Source: an uncultured Bacteroidota bacterium | Lineage (GTDB): Bacteria; Bacteroidota; Bacteroidia; B-17B0; Aurantibacillaceae | Direction: 5' to 3' | NCBI GenBank assembly: GCA_903893815.1 | Contig: CAITNS010000030.1 | Span: forward strand, 62,001-126,000 | DNA: 64,000 nt | Shown here: piece after piece, positions 8,549 through 17,548 of the stretch | Numbering within the stretch: the stretch's first letter is position 1 | Layout of the letters: the number at the start of each line of letters is the position of its first letter | Position numbers and translations under genes: made by a program | The notes under the pieces: model-generated | Databases searched by the model: none | What the model saw: the letters and a program-made list of their open reading frames with translations, nothing else | Told to the model about the DNA's origin: nothing

Positions 8549-10370
8549 AATTTACAATATCTCCTCTTAAATCTCTGTAGCGTTTACGAGCATCCACTAC
8601 ATAAATACTTCCAGGATATTTAGTTAATACATCTTGATATAATTGTTTTGCTTTTTCTTTATCGTTTAAATAACGCTCATACAATTCTGCCTCTTTAAAT
8701 AATGCGTCATCCCCGTATAATTCTGTTGGATAAAATTCTAAAATATTTTCGTACATCTTCGCAACTTCGGCATAACGGTTTGTGCGTTTATAGATTTCCG
8801 CTTTTTTATAATAAATATCATCGCCTAAGGTATGTTCGCTAAATATGCTGTTAATACTATCTAAACGAGCTAAGGCTTTATCGTATTGATGTTGCAATAC
8901 TAACAACTCGGCTGATGCGAATAAACTTAAAGGCGCATCATTTGTATCAACACCAATAGCATCTGTAATCACTAATGATAAATCAAGAGCGTCGTTAGCA
9001 ATGGTTTTTGTGGTAGCGCCCTTCAATACATCACATTGTGTTTTAGCCCATTTAAAATCAGACGCATAATAGCTCAATTTTGCATTTCTAAATTTTGCAC
9101 CTTGTCCAACGACTTCATATTTAAAATCTTTTTCTACTTGTGAATACAATAAAGAAGCGTCCCAAATATTACCAACCAATAAATTCATATCACCTAAATC
9201 TAATTTGATTTCGGCAACGCTATTTTTGTCAAATGTATATTGTGCAATGAGTTCTTCTAAAGATTGAATCGCATCTTGTGGCTTATCTAAATAATAGGCT
9301 TTTAGCAAAGCAGATTTTTTAATGAGAGGCAAGGTTAAATTACTAATCCCGTAGCTTTTTATGGCTGCTTCAATATTTGAATTAAGCAAAATTACATCCG
9401 CGTTATTTGGATTTGTTTGATTGGTTAATTGTAAATAATTAGCATTTAATCTTTCAATATCAGCAATATCGTAATATGGATTATCTTTTCCTTTACTCAT
9501 CACGTATTGATAACATTTTTCGGCCACCGCATAATTTTCGTTACTGATACATAATTTGGCTAATTCCATTAAACGAGTACCGTCTGTTTTTTGACGTTTG
9601 TCTAAAGCCTTATTTTGAACAAAAGATCCTTCAAAATCTTTTTGTTGATTTAATAGAAAAATTAAAAATTCAGAAAAAATAGTTCTATCCGGATTTTGCT
9701 GGATACGTCGTTGCAATTCTTGTTTTAATATTGGATTATTCAATCCACCATTTTTTTCATCGTAACCTAAAGACTGTTGTAAATTAGCTTGCGCTGTATA
9801 TAATTCACTTTCTCTAAACTCAATCGCATCTAAATACTCATTTACCATGGCTTTCAAATCGCCCTTCTTTTTATATACCTCCGCTATCTCATAAAAATAA
9901 GGATAACTAGCTGCGGTTTGTTTACGCCCCTTTTTATATACTTCAATAGCGTAATCATACAACTCTTCATCTTCAAAAGCATGAGCTAATGCAAAAATTA
10001 ACTTCTGTTCAGGAATGACTTCCTTTACCGCTTTATTATACTGATCTTTTTCTTTATCAGGGTTTCCCATCAACCTATAAACTGTTCCTAACTTTACATA
10101 TAAGTGAGTGTTGCCATCGCTGTGCTTAATTTGCCGCTTAGTAATTTTTTCAGCTGTTTTATAATCTTTGGTCTCTATTAAACATTTAAAGTAATAAGTA
10201 AAATAAGCATCTGGCTGCTTATCGTACAATTTCTCGAAATACGCAGCAGCCTTATCAAATTGCTTTTGCTCATAATATTGCATCGCTAATTTATCATCCA
10301 CGTTTTTTTGAGCTCTTACCTGAGTAAATGCGATGGTTAAAAAAATGAATATGAAAATTAATCGATTCAA
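8547..10370 (-). CDS. Large exported TPR protein
   Basis: The 607-residue protein has a signal peptide (MNRLIFIFIFLTIAFTQVRAQ) followed by TPR/helical repeats along its whole length. Examples are AMQYYEQKQFDKAAAYFEKLY near the start and KAEIYKRTNRYAEVAKMYENILEFY and YEDVLTKYP-like units near the end, where it resembles BamD/YbgF-type TPRs. It is probably periplasmic or outer-membrane-associated and may be an assembly scaffold. Upstream by 10 bp is a small lipoprotein gene, and downstream are DUF4286 and rsmA, so it likely belongs to that conserved cluster. Confidence 0.85.
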   Translation of the reverse strand: MNRLIFIFIFLTIAFTQVRAQKNVDDKLAMQYYEQKQFDKAAAYFEKLYDKQPDAYFTYYFKCLIETKDYKTAEKITKRQIKHSDGNTHLYVKLGTVYRLMGNPDKEKDQYNKAVKEVIPEQKLIFALAHAFEDEELYDYAIEVYKKGRKQTAASYPYFYEIAEVYKKKGDLKAMVNEYLDAIEFRESELYTAQANLQQSLGYDEKNGGLNNPILKQELQRRIQQNPDRTIFSEFLIFLLNQQKDFEGSFVQNKALDKRQKTDGTRLMELAKLCISNENYAVAEKCYQYVMSKGKDNPYYDIADIERLNANYLQLTNQTNPNNADVILLNSNIEAAIKSYGISNLTLPLIKKSALLKAYYLDKPQDAIQSLEELIAQYTFDKNSVAEIKLDLGDMNLLVGNIWDASLLYSQVEKDFKYEVVGQGAKFRNAKLSYYASDFKWAKTQCDVLKGATTKTIANDALDLSLVITDAIGVDTNDAPLSLFASAELLVLQHQYDKALARLDSINSIFSEHTLGDDIYYKKAEIYKRTNRYAEVAKMYENILEFYPTELYGDDALFKEAELYERYLNDKEKAKQLYQDVLTKYPGSIYVVDARKRYRDLRGDIVN

Positions 10371-10380
10371 ATGATGGCTA

Positions 10381-10959
10381 TTATTTTGTTGGAGGTGATA
10401 GTAATTGAGGCAACACTCCTGAATTTAGTTCCTTTACCAAACTTTGGCAAACAGGTAACGATTGATTATAAACTTCTAAATGTTTTCGGATAGTTTCTGT
10501 ATTGACTTTTAATTCTTCAATAATTAACTCCGCTTGCTTTTTTTCTTGATTAATAAATTCAATAGCTTCTTCCTCATTCACACTTCCATTTTTTAAGTCG
10601 TGCGATAAAGTTTGTAATTGTTTGATAGAGGTATTAGCTGTAGCTAACCAATTTGATCGCAAAGTCAGATAGTCATTTAAGCCTTGCTTAACCGATTGAA
10701 GGTTTTGCAAATTTTCGGCAACTGATTTTGTGACGGTATCTTTTAAATGAGTCTCGATAAATTGCGAATAAGTGTATTGTTTTGAATAAGCATTCATGCA
10801 GGTGGCGCTATCTACTGTTTTAAAATTATCGACAGATTGTTGTAACACAACTTTTAAACTATCTAATTCCTTTACATATTTATCATAAGTATGCGTGTTT
10901 TTACATGAGAAGAAACTCATGCAAGTAATAGCCATTATAACAGAAAGTAAAGATTTCAT
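10381..10959 (-). CDS. Small coiled-coil lipoprotein
   Basis: The open frame begins at a TTG (10963-10965), but the ATG two codons later (10957-10959) directly starts the signal peptide MKSLLSVIMAITCMSFFSC, so I use it (192 residues). The lipobox SFFSC predicts lipidation of Cys19. The rest is helical and rich in Gln, Glu and Lys (e.g. VAENLQNLQSVKQGL, EEAIEFINQEKKQAELI), suggesting a coiled coil in the periplasm. It sits 10 bp upstream of the large TPR gene, hence probably one operon. Function unknown. Confidence 0.75.
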   Translation of the reverse strand: MKSLLSVIMAITCMSFFSCKNTHTYDKYVKELDSLKVVLQQSVDNFKTVDSATCMNAYSKQYTYSQFIETHLKDTVTKSVAENLQNLQSVKQGLNDYLTLRSNWLATANTSIKQLQTLSHDLKNGSVNEEEAIEFINQEKKQAELIIEELKVNTETIRKHLEVYNQSLPVCQSLVKELNSGVLPQLLSPPTK

Positions 10960-11237
10960 GATCAATCAAATTTAAGTTTTATTGTCCAAATACAATACTC
11001 TTCTTTTATAATAAATCTTAAATTTTAGCGAGAGCTTATGGTTTAATGCCTGAATATTTTTATGAAACTAAAAGCCGCTATAATTAAGCTAGTCTTTAAG
11101 TATTTGATTTAACTCAGTCTTTATGATTTATAAATATAATTAAAAAGACTTATTGGGCAAATGCCCCCTCCATCCTATCCCAAAACCGCTAAAACAAAAA
11201 GCGAACTAAGCTTGAGATTATCAATTATATTTACACC

Positions 11238-12482
11238 ATGGTATTAACCCTTTTAAAAGAAAGTATTGTGTTTGCTTGGGGCGCTTTAGTTGCTAATAAA
11301 CTAAGGACGTTTTTGAGCTTATTAGGCATTACCATTGGTATTTTTGCCATCATTACCGTATTTACCATTGTAGATAGTTTAGAACGTAATATTCGTGGAA
11401 GCGTTCAAAGCCTTGGAGATAATGTGGTTTTTGTGATGAAATGGCCTTGGACTTTTGGCCCCGATTACCCTTGGTGGAAATATATGAATCGTCCTGTTCC
11501 TGAATATAGCGAATTAGCAGAAGTGCAGCGTAAAGCAAAAAGCATTGATGCTATTGGTTTTAGAATAGGAACTCGTAAAGTTTTAAAACATAATAATAAT
11601 ACCATCGAAAATGCTCTAGTGTCTGGTTGGTCATATGGCTACGGACAAGTAAAATCCTTTGAAATTGTGGATGGCCGTTATTTTAGAGAAGATGAAGCCG
11701 AAGGTGGATATAATGTAGTCATGCTGGGACATACCTTAGCAGAAGGTTTGTTCCCTAATAACGAATATCCAATTGGTAAAACCATTAAAGTGGCTGGTAG
11801 AAACTGTAAAGTCATCGGTTTATTTAAAAAAGAAGGCGAAAGTATGCTAGGTAATAGTATGGATAACCAAGCTGTTGTTCCATACAATTTTGCGAGGTTA
11901 TTTATGGATGTGAAATCTGAAAATAGTGATCCTTTTATTGCTGCCAAAGCAAAACCAGGTGTAACTAATGCCCAATTAAAAGATGAACTTACCGGAATTA
12001 TGCGCAGCATTAGAGGTTTAAAGCCCTTAGCGGATGATGATTTTGCTTTGAATGAAACTAATTTACTAAGTAAAAACTTTGATGGCTTATTTGATATTGT
12101 TGGAATTGCAGGCGCTATCATTGGAGGATTCTCTATCCTTGTAGGCGGTTTTGGAATTGCTAACATTATGTTTGTATCGGTGAGGGAAAGAACAAATATC
12201 ATCGGCATTCAAAAATCTTTAGGTGCAAAAAACTATTTTATTTTAGCGCAATTTTTATTTGAAGCGGTGTTTTTATCTTTAATGGGAGGTATCATAGGAC
12301 TCTTACTCATTTATGGACTCACCCTAGCCGCCGGCGGAGTGATAGATATGGAAATTACCTTAACCCGTTCAAATATTATTTTAGGTTTAACGATTTCGGT
12401 GTTAATTGGCATCATTAGCGGCTTTATTCCAGCTTATGGCGCCTCTCAATTAGACCCAGTAGAAGCAATTAGAACAAATTAA
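11238..12482 (+). CDS. MacB/FtsX-type ABC transporter permease
   Basis: The 414-residue protein has the MacB layout. TM1 follows the typical start (ALVANKLRTFLSLLGITIGIF). A large periplasmic MacB_PCD domain (~55-280) follows, then three C-terminal TM helices including GAIIGGFSILVGGFGIANIM and the signature SVRERTNIIGIQKSLGAK. The end SQLDPVEAIR is also characteristic. Such permeases act with a cytoplasmic ATPase in mechanotransmission or export of lipoproteins, peptides or antibiotics. No ATPase gene is adjacent. Its 3' end lies in one copy of a 12-bp direct repeat. Confidence 0.92.
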   Translation: MVLTLLKESIVFAWGALVANKLRTFLSLLGITIGIFAIITVFTIVDSLERNIRGSVQSLGDNVVFVMKWPWTFGPDYPWWKYMNRPVPEYSELAEVQRKAKSIDAIGFRIGTRKVLKHNNNTIENALVSGWSYGYGQVKSFEIVDGRYFREDEAEGGYNVVMLGHTLAEGLFPNNEYPIGKTIKVAGRNCKVIGLFKKEGESMLGNSMDNQAVVPYNFARLFMDVKSENSDPFIAAKAKPGVTNAQLKDELTGIMRSIRGLKPLADDDFALNETNLLSKNFDGLFDIVGIAGAIIGGFSILVGGFGIANIMFVSVRERTNIIGIQKSLGAKNYFILAQFLFEAVFLSLMGGIIGLLLIYGLTLAAGGVIDMEITLTRSNIILGLTISVLIGIISGFIPAYGASQLDPVEAIRTN

Positions 12483-12532
12483 AAGTAATCATAACGCGGG
12501 CGTCTGAGCCTACCGAAGACAGAACAAATTAA
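12471..12532. repeat. 12-bp direct repeats flanking a 38-bp palindrome-bearing insert
   Basis: AGAACAAATTAA occurs exactly at 12471-12482 (covering the permease stop codon) and again at 12521-12532 (touching the next ATG). The 38 bases between hold GTCTGAGCCTACCGAAGAC, an imperfect palindrome resembling short repeats I know from Bacteroidota intergenic regions. The arrangement looks like a target duplication around a small insertion. Confidence 0.6.
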
Positions 12533-12879
12533 TGGCACAAGTAACTCGCCCAAAAGATATTCGTATTGTTACCATTATAGCTCTTATATTGGTTTTATTA
12601 GCGTTTCCTATGCTTTTTACCCCTTCTATAAAACGCATGGGCGATTTTATTCCTATGATTTTAGGCATTATTATTACGATGCAGTTTGTATCATTAATTG
12701 GCATTTGGCATATGAAACAATGGGGTGTTCAACTCTTTATTATTATGTTTTGTATAAGGGTGATTACATTTATGTTTCTAGATTTATACGAATTCCGTTT
12801 CTTCTTCAATATTTTTTACTCAATCACGTTTATCGTTTTCTTTTTGATTCATTATCGCAAGATGGATACTAATTTGTAG
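12532..12879 (+). CDS. Small four-helix integral membrane protein
   Basis: The 115-residue protein has four predicted membrane helices: VTIIALILVLLAFPMLF, FIPMILGIIITMQFVSLIG, VQLFIIMFCIRVITFMFL and FFFNIFYSITFIVFFLI. The loops are short and basic. I do not recognise a family signature. It starts 49 bp after the permease gene and may be transcribed with it, but the separating repeat makes any functional link uncertain. Confidence 0.65.
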   Translation: MAQVTRPKDIRIVTIIALILVLLAFPMLFTPSIKRMGDFIPMILGIIITMQFVSLIGIWHMKQWGVQLFIIMFCIRVITFMFLDLYEFRFFFNIFYSITFIVFFLIHYRKMDTNL

Positions 12880-13198
12880 TTTACAAATTGGGATTTTTTA
12901 TTTTAATAGCAACGCGGATATAACGGATTAGGCAGATTTACGCCGATTAGAAATAAAAAAATCCGTTACCCTATTTTATAAAACGTTATCTACGTTCCAT
13001 TTTTATACAAATCTCTAAAAATAAGTCCTTTTCAAGTTATACTATTCATCGATTCATCGTAGTTAAAAGTTAATTTGTCTGAAAATGCTATTTAACCGTC
13101 AAATTGTTTTGCTTTTATCGAAAATTTAATTATATCTTTATAATAGAATTACACGAAACCACTCACTCAATAGAATATACATTTTAATCACTAAAAGC
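12880..13198. repeat. Gene-free stretch with a palindromic repeat (12911-12968) and the recQ promoter
   Basis: The 319-bp gap contains degenerate tandem words (CGCGGATATAACGGATTAGGC, GCAGATTTACGCCGATTAG). Arms TAACGGATT (12921-12929) and AATCCGTTA (12960-12968) are perfect inverted copies. It resembles the CGCGGAT/CAGATTTACGC intergenic repeats I know from Bacteroidota. The right part carries a promoter-like pair before recQ; I see no gene. Confidence 0.55.
13108..13140 (+). promoter_or_regulatory. Probable Bacteroidota sigma promoter of recQ
   Basis: TTTG at 13108-13111 is followed after 21 nt by TATCTTTA (13133-13140), one base from the TAnnTTTG -7 consensus known for the Bacteroidetes primary sigma factor. 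It lies about 60 bp before the recQ ATG. Confidence 0.45.
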
Positions 13199-15406
13199 AT
13201 GATTTCAGAAGTTGAACCCCATAATTTAGCCGAACCACTTAAGGCCTTTTTTGGTTTTGGAGGCTTTAAAGGAACCCAGGAAGCCATTATCAATAATATT
13301 CTTAATAAACAGGATACTTTTGTGATTATGCCTACTGGGGGCGGAAAATCGCTTTGCTATCAATTACCTGCTATTATGAGCGAAGGAACGGCTATTATTG
13401 TTTCTCCTTTAATCGCCTTGATGAAAAATCAGGTAGATGCTATCCGTGGTTTTAGCAACGAAACAGGAATTGCTCACTTTTTAAACTCTTCTTTAAATAA
13501 ATCGGAAATAGCAACCGTAAAAAAAGACGTTTTATCAGGTAAAACCAAACTATTATATGTAGCTCCCGAAACTTTAAATAAAGAAGATAATATCGAGTTC
13601 TTCTCAGAATTCCCTATTTCTTTCTTTGCAATCGACGAAGCTCACTGTATTTCGGAATGGGGTCACGATTTTCGTCCAGAATACCGCCGCTTACGCCCTA
13701 TTATTGATAAATTGGGTTCTGTGCCCGTAATGGCCTTAACTGCCACAGCTACTCCTAAAGTTCAACACGATATTCAAAAGAACTTAGGTATGTTAGAGGC
13801 TAAGTTATTCAAATCATCCTTTAACCGCGAAAACTTATATTATGAAGTGCGCGCTAAAAAAGATGTGATTAAAGAAATTATTAAATACGCTAAGCAAAAT
13901 GTTGGTAAATCAGGTATCATTTATTGCTTAAGTCGTAAAAAAGTGGAGGAAGTTGCTCAAGCCCTTGTTGTAAATGGTGTAAAAGCAGCTCCTTACCATG
14001 CTGGATTAGACGCTAAAGAGCGCGCTAAAACGCAAGATGGCTTTTTGATGGAAGATATTGATGTGATTGTTGCAACTATTGCCTTTGGTATGGGAATCGA
14101 TAAACCAGATGTTCGTTTTGTAATTCACCACGATATTCCAAAATCATTAGAAGGATATTACCAAGAAACTGGTCGCGCAGGACGTGATGGTGGCGAAGGA
14201 AATTGCCTAACGTTTTATAGTTACGATGACATCATGAAACTAGAAAAGTTCATGAAAGATAAACCAGTAAACGAACAAGAAATTGGAAAACAAATGTTAT
14301 CCGAAACTGCTTCGTTTGCAGAGACTTCTTCATGTCGTCGTAAATTTATTTTACATTATTTTGGTGAAGAATTTAATGATGCCAAATGTAATGAGATGTG
14401 CGATAACTGCCGCCATCCAAAACAAAAATTTGAAGCGCAAGACGATTTAATTTTAGTAATTAAAGCTGTTAAAGAAAGTAAAGAGAAGCATAAGGTTAAA
14501 GACATCATTAATTTATTAATGGGTAACTTAACTGCTACTGGCAAATCATACAAACACAACGAACTAAAAACTTGGGGCGAAGGAGTGGAGCATGATAAGG
14601 ATGATAAGTACTGGAATGCCGTGATGCGTCAAGCTATTGTCAATGGTTTTTTTGCAAAAGACATTGAAAATTATGGCTTAGTAAAAATTACCGATAAAGG
14701 AAAAGCTTATTTAAAAAATCCATTCAGCATTAAATTCACAAGAGATAACGACTTTAGTAATGCTGAAAGCGATAACGATGATGACATTGTTGGAGGAAAA
14801 GGTGCTAACAGTACTGACGAAGTATTGTATGCCATGCTAAAAGACTTAACTAAAAAAATTGCGAAACAAAATAATTTACCTCCTTACGTTATCTTCCAAG
14901 AAATTTCATTAGAAGAAATGTCTATCAACTATCCTATTACAATGGAAGAGATGACAAAAATTTCGGGAGTTGGTGCTGGTAAAGCGGCAAAATATGGTAA
15001 ACCGTATTTAGAGTTAATTAAAAAACATGTTGAGGAAAACGAGATTGAACGCCCTAGCGATATGGTTATTAAATCTGTGGTTAATAAATCTGGATTAAAA
15101 GTATTTATCATTCAAAACATTGACAGAAAAGTTAGCTTAGAAGATATGGCTAAAAACAAAAATCTGAAAATGAATGATTTATTGACAGAGATTGAAACTA
15201 TTGTTACTTCTGGAACTAAAGTAAATATTAACTATTACATTGATCAAGCAATTGACGAAGATAAAAAAGACGATATCTACGAATGTTTACGAGAGGCTGA
15301 AACAGATGACATCAATGCTATTTTAAAAGAATTAGGTGAAGATGAATATAGCGAAGAAGAAGTGAGATTAATGCGTATAAAATTCATTAGTGAATTTGGA
15401 AATTAG
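13199..15406 (+). CDS. recQ: ATP-dependent DNA helicase RecQ
   Basis: The 735-residue protein has an SF2 helicase core with Walker A MPTGGGKSLCYQ (Lys50), the DEAH box in AIDEAHCISEWGHDFRPEY (146-149), LTATAT, and motif VI ETGRAGRDG. The RQC zinc-binding region has Cys in SSCRRKFILHYFG and CNEMCDNC. An HRDC domain (~575-625, PPYVIFQE ... ISGVGAGKAAKYG) follows, then a ~110-residue C-terminal extension with HTH-like helices. It unwinds DNA in recombinational repair and fork restart. The length, longer than E. coli RecQ, fits Bacteroidota homologues. Confidence 0.96.
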   Translation: MISEVEPHNLAEPLKAFFGFGGFKGTQEAIINNILNKQDTFVIMPTGGGKSLCYQLPAIMSEGTAIIVSPLIALMKNQVDAIRGFSNETGIAHFLNSSLNKSEIATVKKDVLSGKTKLLYVAPETLNKEDNIEFFSEFPISFFAIDEAHCISEWGHDFRPEYRRLRPIIDKLGSVPVMALTATATPKVQHDIQKNLGMLEAKLFKSSFNRENLYYEVRAKKDVIKEIIKYAKQNVGKSGIIYCLSRKKVEEVAQALVVNGVKAAPYHAGLDAKERAKTQDGFLMEDIDVIVATIAFGMGIDKPDVRFVIHHDIPKSLEGYYQETGRAGRDGGEGNCLTFYSYDDIMKLEKFMKDKPVNEQEIGKQMLSETASFAETSSCRRKFILHYFGEEFNDAKCNEMCDNCRHPKQKFEAQDDLILVIKAVKESKEKHKVKDIINLLMGNLTATGKSYKHNELKTWGEGVEHDKDDKYWNAVMRQAIVNGFFAKDIENYGLVKITDKGKAYLKNPFSIKFTRDNDFSNAESDNDDDIVGGKGANSTDEVLYAMLKDLTKKIAKQNNLPPYVIFQEISLEEMSINYPITMEEMTKISGVGAGKAAKYGKPYLELIKKHVEENEIERPSDMVIKSVVNKSGLKVFIIQNIDRKVSLEDMAKNKNLKMNDLLTEIETIVTSGTKVNINYYIDQAIDEDKKDDIYECLREAETDDINAILKELGEDEYSEEEVRLMRIKFISEFGN

Positions 15407-15427
15407 TATTTTTAAAGTTGAAAAGAA

Positions 15428-15455
15428 AATGGTCGCTCAAAACTGAGTGACTATT
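15428..15455. terminator. Bidirectional terminator between recQ and the UbiA-like gene
   Basis: A 12-bp stem (AATGGTCGCTCA / TGAGTGACTATT) closes with an AAAC loop; the two mismatches become G-U pairs in RNA. T-rich sequence follows on the plus strand. It lies between convergent stops at 15406 and 15459. Confidence 0.6.
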
Positions 15456-15458
15456 TGT

Positions 15459-16292
15459 TTAAAAAATAAAAAACAAAACCATTTGCATAATCATTAATCC
15501 ATCTACCCACAAATAATAGTAGAAGGAATGTCGTTTGTCGCTTGTAAATAAAATAGTGCCAATAACCAATAGCCTTAATAGTAAAGATGCTATGATAGAA
15601 TTGGTATCGTGCTTAAAATTGTAAAAGCAAGTAAAAGCAATAATTACTGAGCATACGCAAATTAATTTTGTGATGGTAATACCAAATTTATTAGCGTATG
15701 TGTTTACGCCCGTCATATAATCCTGCTCTAAATCTTTTATATCAAACAACAAACATAGTACGGAGATAAAACAAAATTGCGATACTAAATACCAAACGCT
15801 ATGTGGCGTTAGTAAATCGTTTTCAATTAATGGCACTAAACAACAACTAATCGTCCATACGGATGATATTAAAAAGGGTTTGATATAACCGTGTTTTCTA
15901 AAATTAAAAGGGGGTAAATAATATAAGGTTGACAAGACTTCTGCAACCACCATAATACCAATGGATGTCCAACTTAAATTGTTGCATAAAAACAGGACAA
16001 TCAACAAACAGCCAGATATGCTATACAGCATGATTTTTTTATGTTTCAACAACCATTGTGAACGCTCAGTGTGAGCGTTGCTTGGGTTAATCATATAACC
16101 GCGTTGCACATTGTACTGCAAATAGGTGGATAATAAAATAAATACTAAGTACGAATTATTAGCAAAGTTTACAGGAATAGGAAACAACTGATAGGTAAAA
16201 AACACTTGAGCCAAAGAGCAAAACGCCACAAAAACATTAGCATACACCAATGTTTTTATAAAAGGCAAGTCTATGAAAGATTTAGTTTTCAA
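15459..16292 (-). CDS. UbiA-like polytopic membrane protein with altered first Asp motif
   Basis: The 277-residue protein has about eight membrane helices and overall UbiA prenyltransferase topology. The second acidic motif is present (LLFDIKDLEQD around residues 180-192). Where UbiA enzymes carry NDxxDxxxD in the first cytosolic loop, this protein reads YNVQRGYMINPSNAHTERS, lacking the Asp residues. It may be a divergent prenyltransferase-fold protein without the usual diphosphate/Mg site, so substrate and activity are unknown. Its start overlaps the end of tatD by 11 bp, so the two are probably translated together. Confidence 0.65.
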   Translation of the reverse strand: MKTKSFIDLPFIKTLVYANVFVAFCSLAQVFFTYQLFPIPVNFANNSYLVFILLSTYLQYNVQRGYMINPSNAHTERSQWLLKHKKIMLYSISGCLLIVLFLCNNLSWTSIGIMVVAEVLSTLYYLPPFNFRKHGYIKPFLISSVWTISCCLVPLIENDLLTPHSVWYLVSQFCFISVLCLLFDIKDLEQDYMTGVNTYANKFGITITKLICVCSVIIAFTCFYNFKHDTNSIIASLLLRLLVIGTILFTSDKRHSFYYYLWVDGLMIMQMVLFFIF

Positions 16293-17046
16293 ATATCTCT
16301 AAAGCGTTTTGTGAAGTTATTTCTGCAACTTCTTCGATACTAACGTTTTTAATTTCCGCTATTTTTTGAGCAATTAAAGGAATATAAGCACTTTCATTGC
16401 GTTTGCCACGATAAGGCATTGGCGCTAAATATGGCGCATCCGTTTCTAAAACTAAATCCGTGAGTTTTAATTGTTGTACTACTTTATCTAATCCCGAATT
16501 TTTAAAAGTAACTACGCCACCAATCCCTAATTTAAAATTGCCAAGTGATAAAATTTTTTCAGCCTGAATAAAATCGCCGCTAAAACAATGAAAAATACCT
16601 TTCGGTAATTTATCGAACGATTTTAAAATTGAGAAAATTTCATCAAAAGCATTTCGACAATGAATCACTACCGTATAATTATATTCTAATGCCCAAAATA
16701 TTTGTTCTCTAAAAGCGAGTTCTTGTTCTTTGATAAAGGTTTTATCCCAATATAAATCAATCCCAATTTCTCCGATAGCAGCAAATCTTCTTAAATCGAG
16801 CCATTTTTTTACAATCTCTAATTCTTCTCTGTAGTTTTCTTTTACTGAACAAGGATGCAAACCCATCATCGGCAAACATTGCTCCGGAAAATGCACTTCT
16901 AACTGCAACATTCTTTCAATACTGCTACTATCCACATTGGGCATATAAAATTTAGTAACCGATTTGGAAATGGCCTCGTTGATTTTTTCAATGCGGTCGG
17001 CATTAAATTCTTCCGAATAAAGATGGGTATGGGTATCTATAAACAT
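16282..17046 (-). CDS. tatD: TatD family metal-dependent hydrolase / DNase
   Basis: The 254-residue TIM-barrel amidohydrolase-type protein has metal-ligand motifs in order: IDTHTHLYSEEF at the N-terminus (His6, His8), GEIGIDLYWD, VVIHCRNAFDE, IFHCFSGD and the Asp in LVLETDAPYLAP. The family acts as 3'-5' exonuclease/DNase in DNA repair or RNA quality control. Length is normal. It overlaps the downstream UbiA-like gene by 11 bp and is divergent from the lipocalin-like gene at 17088. Confidence 0.94.
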   Translation of the reverse strand: MFIDTHTHLYSEEFNADRIEKINEAISKSVTKFYMPNVDSSSIERMLQLEVHFPEQCLPMMGLHPCSVKENYREELEIVKKWLDLRRFAAIGEIGIDLYWDKTFIKEQELAFREQIFWALEYNYTVVIHCRNAFDEIFSILKSFDKLPKGIFHCFSGDFIQAEKILSLGNFKLGIGGVVTFKNSGLDKVVQQLKLTDLVLETDAPYLAPMPYRGKRNESAYIPLIAQKIAEIKNVSIEEVAEITSQNALEIFEN

Positions 17047-17060
17047 TTAAAAAAATTGGT

Positions 17061-17081
17061 TACTTTTGTGTTACAAAGTTA
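17061..17081. promoter_or_regulatory. Back-to-back -7 elements for the divergent tatD and 17088 genes
   Basis: In the 41-bp divergent gap, TACTTTTG (17061-17068, plus) and CAAAGTTA (17074-17081, i.e. TAACTTTG on minus) both match TAnnTTTG. No convincing -33 TTTG is seen for either, and they lie very close to the starts. Confidence 0.35.
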
Positions 17082-17087
17082 ATCAAC

Positions 17088-17546
17088 ATGAAGAAATTAT
17101 TAGCATTTATTTTTTTAGCCTCAGTTCTATTTTTTAGTGAATGTAAAAAATATCCCGAAGGTCCTTCAATAAGTTTTAGAAGTAAAAAAGAACGTATAGC
17201 CAATACTTGGAAAATTGACGCTTTACTTATTAATGGTGTGGATTCTGCGGCATATTATAATAATATATTAAAAGATTATACGCTTACGCTGTCTAAAAGT
17301 GGTTCCTATACTATTAGCTATTATGTAGTAGTTCCTCCTTTTGGCAATATTACAAATCTCGAGTCAGGAAGTTGGACTTTAACATCTGATAAAAAAACGA
17401 TTACTATAAATCCATCCTCTATTTCTGTTGGAAGTGTTCCGTCGCCTAGCTCTTGGCAGATATTAAAACTATACGAAAAAGATTTTAGAGTACGAGCATT
17501 TGACGGTAATGGTAAAAAAACAGAGTACCATTTTATTCCAAAATAA
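17088..17546 (+). CDS. Exported lipocalin-like protein, possible lipoprotein
   Basis: The 152-residue protein has an N-terminal hydrophobic signal (MKKLLAFIFLASVLFFSEC). The Cys follows Glu, an atypical lipobox, so lipidation is uncertain. The body has the pattern of Bacteroidota lipocalin-like domains: KKERIANTWKIDALLINGVD, then short beta strands with YTLTLSKSGSYTI, GSWTLTSDKKTITI and a final TEYHFIPK. It is separated by 2 bp from the GT9 gene, so probably co-transcribed. Role unknown; a ligand-binding or envelope function is inference. Confidence 0.7.
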   Translation: MKKLLAFIFLASVLFFSECKKYPEGPSISFRSKKERIANTWKIDALLINGVDSAAYYNNILKDYTLTLSKSGSYTISYYVVVPPFGNITNLESGSWTLTSDKKTITINPSSISVGSVPSPSSWQILKLYEKDFRVRAFDGNGKKTEYHFIPK

Positions 17547-17548
17547 AA

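Noticed and set aside
11154-11167. GGGCAAATGCCC palindrome upstream of the permease
   Set aside because: Too short, with no T-run or promoter relation; within chance for this length.
10966-11237. 272-bp gap examined for tRNA or small RNA
   Set aside because: No cloverleaf, CCA end or long stem could be read; only AT-rich sequence.
11678-12208. 176-codon minus-strand ORF inside the MacB-type permease gene
   Set aside because: Antisense shadow; no signal, motif or start context, while the plus frame is a clear permease.
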